Assembly (NCBI RefSeq): GCF_000373565.1
Contig: NZ_KB891851.1
Location: 186,001 to 250,000 of the forward strand
Direction of reading: 5' to 3'
Length of the DNA stretch: 64,000 nt
From: Streptomyces sp. HmicA12
Lineage (GTDB): Bacteria; Actinomycetota; Actinomycetes; Streptomycetales; Streptomycetaceae
Part shown: one piece after another, positions 25,868 through 33,890 of the stretch
How the letters are laid out: each line of letters begins with the position of its first letter
Position numbering within the stretch: position 1 is the stretch's first letter
Program-made: the position numbers and the translations under genes
The notes under the pieces: generated by a model
The model's input: only the letters and a program-made list of their open reading frames with translations
Told to the model about the DNA's origin: nothing
Databases searched by the model: none

Positions 25868-26854
25868 TCAGCCGATGTGTGCCATCGCCTGCTCCCTCTC
25901 CGGTCCCCTCTCGGGCCGCGGCACGTCCGCCGGCGGCCAGTCCTCGCGGTACACCGTGTCGAGATAGCGTTCGCCGAGGTCGGGGGCGATCGCCACCGAG
26001 GTGAGGCCGCGCCGCCCGTGCCGGGCCAGCCACTGGCCCGCCCCGCTGATGACGGTGCCCGTCGAGCCGCCGAACAGGAACCCGCGGCTCGCGAGCCGGC
26101 GGCACACCTGCACCGCGTCGCTCTCCTCGACGTGCACGACGTCGTCGATGTACGAGGTGTCGAGCAGCGGCGGCCGCACACCCGCCCCGAGCCCCGGGAT
26201 CCGCCGGGGCCCGGCGGGCCCGCCGAAGGTGACCGAGCCGACGCTGTCGACGGCGACGATGCGCACCGGGCGCCGCCACTGCCAGAACCAGCGGGCGCAG
26301 CCCATCAGCGTCCCCGTCGTCCCGGCCCCCACGAACAGCACGTCGAGGCGCGGGAAGCGCCGGGCGATGGCCGGGGCCGTGGTGCGGTAGTGCGCCCGCC
26401 AGTTGCCGGCGTTGCTGTGCTGGTCGAGCCAGACGTACCGGTCGTCCGAGGCGCACAGGGCCCGCACGTAGGCGAGCCGGGCGCCCAGGAGACCGCCGTG
26501 GGCGGTCGGTTCGCGCACGACGTGCACCTGGCTGCCGAGCGCCCGCATGAGGCGGATCGTCGGCGCGTTGCAGCGCACGTCCGTGACGCACAGGAACCGG
26601 TAGCCGCGATGGGCCGCGATGACGCTCAGCGCCACGCCCAGGTTCCCGGACGACGACTCGATGAGCACGGAACCGGGCCGCAGCAGCCCGTCCCGTTCGG
26701 CGGCGTTCACCATCTCGGTGGCGGCCTTCATCTTGATGGATCCGGCGAAGTTGAAGCCCTCGCACTTCAGGAAGAGCGGCAGGCCCATCGAGGCCCGCAG
26801 ATTGACGTAGAGCTCCTCTTCGTTGAACTGTGCGGGATCGTCAATGACTGACAT
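25868..26854 (-). CDS. sbnA: SbnA-like PLP enzyme (N-(2-amino-2-carboxyethyl)-L-glutamate synthase)
   Basis: 328 residues of the cysteine synthase/beta-substituting PLP fold. FNFAGSIKMKAATEMV contains the PLP-binding Lys, ESSSGNLGVALS binds the substrate carboxylate, and FVGAGTTGTLMGCARWF binds the PLP phosphate. SbnA condenses O-phospho-L-serine with L-glutamate to give ACEGA, the precursor of L-2,3-diaminopropionate (L-Dap). Assignment rests on the adjacent sbnB-like gene, the pairing that makes L-Dap in staphyloferrin B and several antibiotics. Despite the nearby sulfur genes, it is not likely to be a cysteine synthase. Confidence 0.88.
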   Translation of the reverse strand: MSVIDDPAQFNEEELYVNLRASMGLPLFLKCEGFNFAGSIKMKAATEMVNAAERDGLLRPGSVLIESSSGNLGVALSVIAAHRGYRFLCVTDVRCNAPTIRLMRALGSQVHVVREPTAHGGLLGARLAYVRALCASDDRYVWLDQHSNAGNWRAHYRTTAPAIARRFPRLDVLFVGAGTTGTLMGCARWFWQWRRPVRIVAVDSVGSVTFGGPAGPRRIPGLGAGVRPPLLDTSYIDDVVHVEESDAVQVCRRLASRGFLFGGSTGTVISGAGQWLARHGRRGLTSVAIAPDLGERYLDTVYREDWPPADVPRPERGPEREQAMAHIG

Positions 26855-26921
26855 GTCGTCCCGCCCCCCTCTCCTTGGGTCCCCCGTTATTCATGTCCCC
26901 CTGCTCCTGTTCTCCGGCTGG

Positions 26922-27941
26922 TCAGCCGTGGCGTCGTAGTTCGTTGAAGAAGCCGTCCACCACGTGCAGTTGCCCTCTGCGGGCCACTTCGTCGTGCACG
27001 AAACGGCCGACGGCCAGATCGAGTACCCCCAGTCCGAACGGCGAGAACACCACGGTCCGGTCGCCCGGCACGCGGGCCCTCCCGGTGAGCACGTCGGCGA
27101 GCGTGCCGTCGACGAAGTCCCGCTTCCCGGTGAGCTGTTCGGCCAGATGCGGTGACGTGTCCGCCTTGAGACAGTGCTCGACGTCGTCGACGTAGTTCGC
27201 GGACGCGAGCAGGATCTCGGGCGCCAGGTCGCGCAGCGAGACGTGCAGCACCAGCGGATGGTGACCGAACCAGGCCGGGTCGTGGATGTGCGGGCGTGCG
27301 GCGACCGTCGCGAACACGATCAGGTCGCTGGACCTGATGAGGGGTTCGGCGGCGTCGTGCACCGTGATCTTCCCCTGGGTGCCCGCCCGCTCCAGGTAGG
27401 AGCGGAAGCCCGCCGCGCTGTCCGCCGCCACGTCGTACACGCCCGTCTCCTCGAACTCCCAGCCCGTGGCGGCGAGATGGGTGTGGATGTGCCGGGCGAT
27501 CAGTCCGGTGCCGATGAAGCCGACCCGGGTCGGGCGCGTCCGCTCGCGGCTGAGCCGGTCGGCCGCGAGGGCCGCGGAGGCGGCGGTGCGGGTGGCGCTG
27601 ATCACCGAACTCTCCAGGCAGGCGTACGGATACCCGGTGTCCGGGTCGTTGAGGATCAGCACGGCGGAGGCCCGCGGCAGGCCCGACGCGGTGTTCTCCG
27701 GAAAGCTGGAGATCCACTTCAGACCGTCCACGCGCAGTGGTCCGCCGAGCGAGGCCGGCAGCGCGATGATGCGGGCGGTGGGCCGGTCGGGAAAGCGCAG
27801 GAAGTACGAGGGCGGGTTCACCGTCCCGCCCGCGTCGTGCTGCCGGTAGACCGCCTCGATCAGCTCCGCGGTCTCCGACTCCCTTCCTTTCAGGGCCTCT
27901 TGGACCTGTGCACCGGAGATCACGGCGAAGGTGGGGGTCAT
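26922..27941 (-). CDS. sbnB: SbnB-like ACEGA dehydrogenase (2,3-diaminopropionate biosynthesis)
   Basis: 339 residues of the ornithine cyclodeaminase/mu-crystallin family. The N-terminal part has VDGLKWISSFPEN (substrate-binding Lys region), and the Rossmann motif is VGFIGTGLIARHIHTHL near residues 130-147. SbnB oxidatively cleaves ACEGA with NAD+ to L-Dap plus 2-oxoglutarate. Its ATG overlaps the dioxygenase stop by 4 nt, and it precedes the sbnA-like gene by 67 nt. The 2-oxoglutarate it releases is also the co-substrate of the coupled dioxygenase. Confidence 0.9.
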   Translation of the reverse strand: MTPTFAVISGAQVQEALKGRESETAELIEAVYRQHDAGGTVNPPSYFLRFPDRPTARIIALPASLGGPLRVDGLKWISSFPENTASGLPRASAVLILNDPDTGYPYACLESSVISATRTAASAALAADRLSRERTRPTRVGFIGTGLIARHIHTHLAATGWEFEETGVYDVAADSAAGFRSYLERAGTQGKITVHDAAEPLIRSSDLIVFATVAARPHIHDPAWFGHHPLVLHVSLRDLAPEILLASANYVDDVEHCLKADTSPHLAEQLTGKRDFVDGTLADVLTGRARVPGDRTVVFSPFGLGVLDLAVGRFVHDEVARRGQLHVVDGFFNELRRHG

Positions 27942-28936
27942 GAGGTGCCCACCTCGGCCGTGGGGGCGCAGTCGGCGAGCCGGACCGGGTCGGCCAGCGC
28001 GGCGAGCACCTCACGGGGGCCGTCGAAGGGCTCCCTGCTGTGCGCGGTGCGGACGTTGTCGACGAGCAGCAGGTCACCGGAGGCCCAGCGGGTGCGCACG
28101 GTGTGCGCCTCGTACACCTCGTTGAGGGCGCGCACGACGTCCTCGTCGATCGGATCGCCGTTGCCGTAGCGGGTGTTGAAGGGCAGCCCGTCGACGCCGT
28201 ACTCCTCGACGAGGAACTCGCGGACCTCCGGCTCCATCGTCCACTCGCTCAGGAACGCGATCTGGTTGAACCAGACGCGGCGGCCGTCCACCGGATGGTG
28301 CAGGACCGCGGCGCGGTGCTGCCGGGTGCGCAGCGAACCGTCGGGCCGCCACGCGAAATCGATGGCCTGCTCCCGGCAGTACGCGGCCACGGCGTCCCGG
28401 TCGTCGGTGCCGAACGCCTCGGCGACCGACGCCCCGATCTCGTCGTGGTACGTCCGCGTGAGCAGCCACCCCTCCTGCTCGAACCGCTTGGTCAGCCCGG
28501 CGGGGAGCGCGTCGAGGACGGCGGCGGCGTCGGCGAGGCCGGTGGCACCCCCGCTCGCCGGGGCCTCCAGGCAGGCGAAGAGCATCAGTCCGGGGAACTC
28601 GACGGCGTAGCTCACCTCGTGATGCATGCACATCTGCTGGGTCGGCGGCCACTTGGTGGCCGAGTACACGTCGTCCCCGTACGAGCGCCGGGGCGCGAAC
28701 GGCTCCCGGTCCGGCATCAGCGTGCGGGCGACGCGGCGGAAGACTGCTCCCGCCGTGTCGGGGCCGGTCAGGCCTAGGCCGCGGACGAGCAGACAGCCGT
28801 GCTCGGCGACGGCGGCCCGCAGATGGTCGCGGTGCCGGGCCGCCCACTCCTCCGGACTGCCGTCGCGCTCGGCGCGCAGCACCGGCGGGCTCCCGGGGGA
28901 GAGGTCGAGGTCGTGGGACGGGGTTGAGAGCGGCAT
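27938..28936 (-). CDS. TauD/SyrP-like Fe(II)/2-oxoglutarate dioxygenase
   Basis: 332 residues from ATG 28936, preceded by AAAGGAA. The iron-binding H-x-E is in MCMHHEVSYAVEFPGLMLF, the pattern of the AsnO/VioC/SyrP clavaminate-synthase-like group. GDLLLVDNVRTAHSREPFDG carries the distal iron-ligand His and the 2-oxoglutarate-binding Arg region. Group members hydroxylate amino acids, often at the beta carbon, free or while tethered to a carrier protein. It sits between the adenylation-carrier gene (65-nt gap) and sbnB (ATGA overlap), so it belongs to this operon. Its target (free L-Dap, carrier-bound monomer or polymer) is unknown. Confidence 0.88.
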   Translation of the reverse strand: MPLSTPSHDLDLSPGSPPVLRAERDGSPEEWAARHRDHLRAAVAEHGCLLVRGLGLTGPDTAGAVFRRVARTLMPDREPFAPRRSYGDDVYSATKWPPTQQMCMHHEVSYAVEFPGLMLFACLEAPASGGATGLADAAAVLDALPAGLTKRFEQEGWLLTRTYHDEIGASVAEAFGTDDRDAVAAYCREQAIDFAWRPDGSLRTRQHRAAVLHHPVDGRRVWFNQIAFLSEWTMEPEVREFLVEEYGVDGLPFNTRYGNGDPIDEDVVRALNEVYEAHTVRTRWASGDLLLVDNVRTAHSREPFDGPREVLAALADPVRLADCAPTAEVGTS

Positions 28937-29001
28937 GCGGGTGCGGTTCCTTTCAGAAGTTTCCCGGAGCGGTTCCGGGCGGTTCTCGGTCGGTTCGGTT
29001 C

Positions 29002-31029
29002 TCAGACGGCTCGGTCGAGCAGCGCCGCGAGGTCCGTGAGGACCGGCCGGCGCGTGACGTCCTTGAGGGTGAGCGCCCGGTCGAGGGCGATCACCAGCTT
29101 CACGGCGGCCAGGGACGTGCCGCCGAGGTCGAAGAAGTGGTCGTGGCGGCCGACACGTTCGACGGGTACGCCGAGCACCTCGGCCCAGGCGGCGGCCAGC
29201 CGGCGCTCGACGTCCGTACGGGGAGGCTCCGTCGCCGTGCTGTCGAGCTCCTCGGCGAGCGCGGTCAGCGCACGGCGGTCGACCTTGCCGTTGCCGGTGA
29301 GCGGCAGCCGCTCCCGCCAGTGCACGGCGTACGGCACCATGTATGGCGGCAGCGAAACCGCCAACTCGTCTCGTACGTGGGTGAGTTGTGCAGGGTCGGG
29401 TGCGGTGCAGAACGCGGCCAGCTGGGTGCCGCGCACCACGACCACCGCGCCGTCCCGGACTCCGGCGACCCGCAGCAGCGCGTTCTCGATCTCGCCGAGC
29501 TCGACCCGGAAGCCCCGGATCTTCACCTGGTTGTCGCGCCGCCCGAGGAACTCCAGCTTCCCGTCGGCCCGCCAGCGCCCGTGGTCGCCGCTGCGGTACA
29601 GGCGCTCGCCCGGCCGGTAGGGGTCCTCGGTGAACGCGGCCTTCGTGCGCTCCGGGTCGTTTACGTACCCGCGCCCGACGCACACCCCCGAGAAGACGAT
29701 CTCGCCGGGCGCGCCGAGCGGCACGGGCAGCAGATCCTCGTCGACGACGTAGATCCGCACGTTCGCGACCGGCCGCCCGAGCGGCACCCGGTCGCCGTCG
29801 GGGGCCCGCTCCATCACCTCGTGGTTGGTGTCGTCCGACGTCTCCGTCAGGCCGTACGCGTTGACGAGGCGCACCCCGGGCCGGGCCGCGAACCAGCGAC
29901 GCACCAGCTCCGCCTTCACCGCCTCGCCGGTCACCGACACGCAGCGCAGGAAGGGGAGTTCGCGTGGCCGCTGGCCCAACTCGGCCAGCACGGCCTCCAG
30001 ATACGACGGCACGACCTGCAGCACGTTCACCCGGTCGCGCTCCACCGCCTCCACGAACCGCGGCACGTCCAGGATCGTCTCCTGCCCGATCACGCACGTG
30101 CGCCCGCCGACGACCAGGGCGGCCACCAGCTGCCACAGCGAGATGTCGAAGCACTGCGGCGCGGTCTGCGCGACCACGTCACCGGAGCCGATCCCCAGGT
30201 CGTCGATCTTCGCGAGTACGTGGTTGAGGAACCCGGCGTGCTCGCACATCGCGCCCTTGGGCTCGCCGGTGGAGCCGGACGTGAAGTAGAGGTACGCGAG
30301 TTGGTCCGGGCCGATCCGCAGGCCGAGGTCGGTGTCGAGGTGCCCCTCGGAGCAGGCGCCCGCCACGGACACGGTGCCGCTCGCGGCCCGGTCGTCCGTG
30401 ACGACGAGCGAGCAGCCCGCCCGGTCGAGCATCCCCGTGATCCGCTCCCGCGGGAAGTGCGGCTCGACGGGCAGATACGCGCCGCCCGCCTTCAGGACGC
30501 CGAGGACGGCGGCCATCCACTCCAGGCCGCGCTCCATCACCACGGCGACGACCCCTTCGGGCCGCAGACCGCGTGCAAGGAGCGCCCGACCCACTTGATT
30601 GGCACGGGAGTTGAGCTCGGTGTACGTCCACTGCCGCTCCCCGTGCACGGCCGCGACGGCCTCCGGGTGCGCGGCGGCCCGCTCCTCGAACAGCTCGTGC
30701 ACCCGCCGGTCGGGCAGATCGCGGTGCGGTCCCGCCAACTCCTCCAGCTGGTAACGGAGTTCTTCCTCGGAGAGCAGGCTCCGGCGCAGCGGGGCGGTGA
30801 GCGCGGCGACGTGGTAGCCGGCGATGCGCTCGGCGGCCGCGCGGTCGTAGGTGTCGGGGCGGTAGCGCAGGCACAGGGTGTGCCGGTCCGTGACGCCGAC
30901 GCGCAGCGCGGTGTCGTCGGGTGCGGCGGACAGCGCGTCGAGCACCCGGGCGTGCGCGGACTCCAGCGCCTCGTGGGACGTCGACAGGCCCGCGGGAAGC
31001 CGCACTTCGTACTCGGTCATAGAGGTCAT
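29002..31029 (-). CDS. Stand-alone NRPS adenylation-carrier (A-T) protein
   Basis: 675 residues. The adenylation domain (about 110-560) has LYFTSGSTGEPKGAM (A3), NAYGLTET (A5), GELE-type A7 GERLYRSGDHGRW, A8 GRRDNQVKIRGFRVELGEIE and A10 LTGNGKVDRRAL. A carrier domain (about 595-670) has the phosphopantetheine Ser639 in FFDLGGTSL. There is no condensation or thioesterase domain, but the first ~105 residues resemble the C-terminal scrap of a condensation domain. By-eye specificity residues (GrsA numbering) are D235 I236 W239 Q278 S299 T301 A322 D330 D331. Only 4 nt separate it from the Pls-like gene. It probably activates L-Dap and hands it to the membrane protein. Confidence 0.92.
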   Translation of the reverse strand: MTSMTEYEVRLPAGLSTSHEALESAHARVLDALSAAPDDTALRVGVTDRHTLCLRYRPDTYDRAAAERIAGYHVAALTAPLRRSLLSEEELRYQLEELAGPHRDLPDRRVHELFEERAAAHPEAVAAVHGERQWTYTELNSRANQVGRALLARGLRPEGVVAVVMERGLEWMAAVLGVLKAGGAYLPVEPHFPRERITGMLDRAGCSLVVTDDRAASGTVSVAGACSEGHLDTDLGLRIGPDQLAYLYFTSGSTGEPKGAMCEHAGFLNHVLAKIDDLGIGSGDVVAQTAPQCFDISLWQLVAALVVGGRTCVIGQETILDVPRFVEAVERDRVNVLQVVPSYLEAVLAELGQRPRELPFLRCVSVTGEAVKAELVRRWFAARPGVRLVNAYGLTETSDDTNHEVMERAPDGDRVPLGRPVANVRIYVVDEDLLPVPLGAPGEIVFSGVCVGRGYVNDPERTKAAFTEDPYRPGERLYRSGDHGRWRADGKLEFLGRRDNQVKIRGFRVELGEIENALLRVAGVRDGAVVVVRGTQLAAFCTAPDPAQLTHVRDELAVSLPPYMVPYAVHWRERLPLTGNGKVDRRALTALAEELDSTATEPPRTDVERRLAAAWAEVLGVPVERVGRHDHFFDLGGTSLAAVKLVIALDRALTLKDVTRRPVLTDLAALLDRAV

Positions 31030-31033
31030 GGCC

Positions 31034-33457
31034 CTACCTCCCCACCGCGGGGTTTCCGCCCCAGCGTGCTTGTGGCGGCATCTGCTCGCCCTTCATCAGG
31101 AAGGAGTCGGGGGCGAGCACGGCACCGTCGCCCATGTCGACGCCGTAGTGGACGAGCGCGCCCGTGCCGAGGCTGCAGCCCGCGCCGATCGCGATGCGGT
31201 CGGACTTGAACGTGCCGTCCTCCTGCGAGTGCGCCTGCACCTTGGTGTGCGCGGCGAGCGTGCTGTCGTCGCCGATCGACACCAGGGTCCGCTCGGTGAT
31301 GCTGACGCCGTCGTCGAAGACCCGGCGGCCGAGCCGGACGCCGAGCGCCCGCCACACCACGTTCTTGAACGGCGTCCCGTTGAACGCGGCCAGATGGTTG
31401 TCCGGCACCTTCCACAGCCGCTCGTGCCACCAGAAGTACGGGTCGTAGATCGAGCACAACCGCGGCTCCAGCGGCCGGAAGCGGCACAGGATCCGCTCCA
31501 CGAGCACGTAGTAGCCGGTGCTGAACGCGAGCGCGGCGACCATGCCCGCGCCGACGAACAGTCCGCCGGTCCGGCCGTAGTGGTCGGACAGGTCGAAGGC
31601 GGCGAACCCGAGGAGCGAGAGCGCGAACCAGTGCAGCCAGCGCACACCGAGGAACAGCGCCATCGAGCGCAGGTTGAAGCGGTTCTTCGCGGCGAGCCTG
31701 CGGGGCAGTTCGGCCCCCTCACGCAGATGGTCGAAGCGGCTGTCGCGCTCCACCGAGCGCGGGATCTCGAACGGCGGCGAGCCGAGCAGCCCCACGCCCT
31801 CGCGCACCTCGCCGTCCAGCGGCACGAGCACCTTGGTCGCGAGCAGACAGTTCTCGCCGGTGCGGCCGCCCGCCGGGTAGGCGATGTGGTTGCCGAGGAA
31901 GTTGCGCGCGCCGATGGTGGCGCGCGAGACGCGGAACGACGTGGCCGAGAAGTCGGCGTTCACGACGGACAGACCGTCGGCGACCATCGTGCCGCTGCCG
32001 ACCGTGGCCAGGTGCGGCGTCTCGTGCTGCACCTCCGTACCGAAGTTGGAGCCGGTCTGCTCGACCTGCGACAGGTCGTAGCCGATGGCGCGCAGGTAGC
32101 CGACGATGTACGAGCTGTCGCCGCACAGCCACTTGAAGAACTTGAGGTTCGTCATCCGGGCGATCGCGCGCTGCACCGAGTAGTGGAAGCCGTACAGCGG
32201 ATACGTGCGGTCCTCGCGCAGCAGCGGCCGCAGCGCGCGCGGCACGAGGGACACGACGGCGAATCCGAGGACGAGGAACCCGACGAAGCCCGCGAGCGAC
32301 AGGGCGAGCGCCTGCCCGTAGAACGCCGCCGACGTCAGGTCGTTCGAGGCCGGCGAGAGCAGCGAGCCGAGCGCGGGCACCTCGGTGAGCAGCAGATAGC
32401 TGCCGCCGATCGCGAGCGGCACGTACAGCAGCAGCATCTGCGCGAGGCCCCCGAGCGCGTACCAGGACCGGCGGACGGCCGAGGTGCGGGCGGGCGGCAC
32501 CCGGACGTAGTCGACGTCCGTGCGGCGCGCGGGAGAGCCGTGCCAGTGCTCGCCCGCCGGGACCGAGGCCCCGTCGTAGAGGGCGGAGGCATGGCCGAGC
32601 TGGGTGCCGTCGCCCATCGACGTACCGATGTCCAGGACGGTCTTCTCGCCGACGTACACGTCCCGGCCGAGCGTGACCGGGCCGGTGCGGATCCGACCGG
32701 CGTGCGCCCGGTAGCCGAGGAAGTGGCACTCCTTGCGGACCACCGTGCCCGCGCCGATCGTCAGCAGGTCCGTGCAGACCGGCACGTCGCGCGACAGGAT
32801 CGTCACGCCCTTGCCGATCCGCGCGCCGAGCAGCCGCAGGTACAGCACGTACAGCGGGTTGCCGACGAACAGCACCATCGGGTTGGCGTGCAGCAGCGCC
32901 TTCACGGTCCAGAAGCGGACGTACGCGAGGCTCCACACCGGGAACTCGGTCTCCCGCCACCGGCCGACCAGCAGCCACTTCGCCACGATCGGCACGACGC
33001 ACGCGCCGGCGAACAGGGCGCCGCCGAACATCACCGAGCGCAGGTACACGTCGGCGCCGCCGGAGCCCGCGGACACCCACTCGTAGCCGGCCGCGGTGGC
33101 CAGGCCCGCGACCGCGCAGTACACGGCGAAGACGAGGAACTGCAGGGCGCCGCAGACCAGATAGCGGCGCGTGCTGCCGGGCGGCGGCGGTGGCTCCGGC
33201 GGCGCGGCCGGGACCGGCTCGGCCGCCGGGACCGCGTCGAGCGCGGCCGCGAGCGAGCGGATCGTGGGATGGCCGTACACGTCCCGCATCGACACCGACG
33301 GCAGGTCGGTGCGTTTGCGCACGCGGGCGCAGAAATGTGCCATCACCAGGGAATTGGCGCACAGATCGTCGAAGAAATGACTCTCGGGCGGCACATGATC
33401 CTGCCGCACGACATCCGCCAGAACTTCGGCGAGAACGATTTCGGTGCCGTTCGCCAC
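31034..33457 (-). CDS. Pls/PosA-like membrane peptide synthetase subunit (T-TM-C-TM-C-TM-C)
   Basis: 807 residues; the start is GTG 33457 with GAGGAG upstream. Order: a carrier domain (1-75) with Ser36 in DDLCANSLVMAHF; a proline-rich linker (78-95); helices at about 98-122 and 141-165; a beta-helix-type domain (about 205-310); helices 333-358 and 382-408; a second such domain (about 470-570); helices 598-622 and 632-657; a third (about 700-800). This reproduces epsilon-poly-L-lysine synthetase (Pls) minus its adenylation domain. In Pls the three tandem soluble domains catalyse iterative side-chain amide bond formation. Here the adenylation domain is a separate downstream protein. Confidence 0.92.
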   Translation of the reverse strand: MANGTEIVLAEVLADVVRQDHVPPESHFFDDLCANSLVMAHFCARVRKRTDLPSVSMRDVYGHPTIRSLAAALDAVPAAEPVPAAPPEPPPPPGSTRRYLVCGALQFLVFAVYCAVAGLATAAGYEWVSAGSGGADVYLRSVMFGGALFAGACVVPIVAKWLLVGRWRETEFPVWSLAYVRFWTVKALLHANPMVLFVGNPLYVLYLRLLGARIGKGVTILSRDVPVCTDLLTIGAGTVVRKECHFLGYRAHAGRIRTGPVTLGRDVYVGEKTVLDIGTSMGDGTQLGHASALYDGASVPAGEHWHGSPARRTDVDYVRVPPARTSAVRRSWYALGGLAQMLLLYVPLAIGGSYLLLTEVPALGSLLSPASNDLTSAAFYGQALALSLAGFVGFLVLGFAVVSLVPRALRPLLREDRTYPLYGFHYSVQRAIARMTNLKFFKWLCGDSSYIVGYLRAIGYDLSQVEQTGSNFGTEVQHETPHLATVGSGTMVADGLSVVNADFSATSFRVSRATIGARNFLGNHIAYPAGGRTGENCLLATKVLVPLDGEVREGVGLLGSPPFEIPRSVERDSRFDHLREGAELPRRLAAKNRFNLRSMALFLGVRWLHWFALSLLGFAAFDLSDHYGRTGGLFVGAGMVAALAFSTGYYVLVERILCRFRPLEPRLCSIYDPYFWWHERLWKVPDNHLAAFNGTPFKNVVWRALGVRLGRRVFDDGVSITERTLVSIGDDSTLAAHTKVQAHSQEDGTFKSDRIAIGAGCSLGTGALVHYGVDMGDGAVLAPDSFLMKGEQMPPQARWGGNPAVGR

Positions 33458-33890
33458 AGATGCTCCTCGTGGTTATCGCTGTTGTTTCTGAAAAGCAGGA
33501 GCAAACGGTGAAATGCGCACCTCGCACGGCAGCGCTTCTGCAACGGGCAAGGCCCGCAACCCCCGATGTCCCCCCAGGTACGTTGCGCTCGCACGGCCCC
33601 CCGCCGGGCACAACGAATACAATCCGGATTCTTTCTGCCGTTTCATGAACGGTTCAACCCGGATTGAACAGTTGGCTCTTTCCCGTTCCCCGGCGCTGAC
33701 GCGGTCATGTCGTTTCTTCGTTGAAATGGCGTCCACTGCCGGGGAACTCACACGGAAGACGGCATAAAGGCGCCGGGCGGTTCCCCGCGAGTGGCCGCGT
33801 CATTCGGCCAGCGCGGTTCCGGCAGTGGACGCCGGGCCGGGCACGGCACCGGGGATGGGTGTGGCCACGTGTGACGGATACCTTTAGGGC
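33458..33890. other. Divergent intergenic region upstream of the Pls-like operon
   Basis: 433 nt between the Pls-like operon and the plus-strand yihY-type gene, and the longest gene-free stretch in the window. The part at about 33470-33730 is clearly less GC-rich than the surroundings and carries several palindromes (33621-33630, 33652-33669). It must contain the operon promoter. No plausible gene or terminator was seen. Confidence 0.6.
33621..33669. promoter_or_regulatory. Palindrome cluster in the Pls-like operon promoter region
   Basis: AATCCGGATT at 33621-33630 is a perfect 10-bp palindrome. A TTCATGAA palindrome lies near 33641-33650. GTTCAA (33652-33657) and TTGAAC (33664-33669) form a 6-bp inverted repeat around CCCGGA. 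All lie 160-215 nt upstream of the operon's first gene. They could bind a dimeric repressor or activator. No regulator gene is part of the operon, so control would come from elsewhere. Confidence 0.4.

Noticed and set aside
25868..26854. Reading the SbnA-like gene as a cysteine synthase belonging to the sulfur operon
   Set aside because: It is several kb away in a different operon and is paired with an SbnB-like gene, which points to diaminopropionate rather than cysteine.
30878..33511. An 877-codon plus-strand open frame opposite the Pls-like gene
   Set aside because: The translation is rich in R, E, H, V and Q without any domain. The minus-strand frame has carrier, membrane and beta-helix domains, so this is an antisense shadow.
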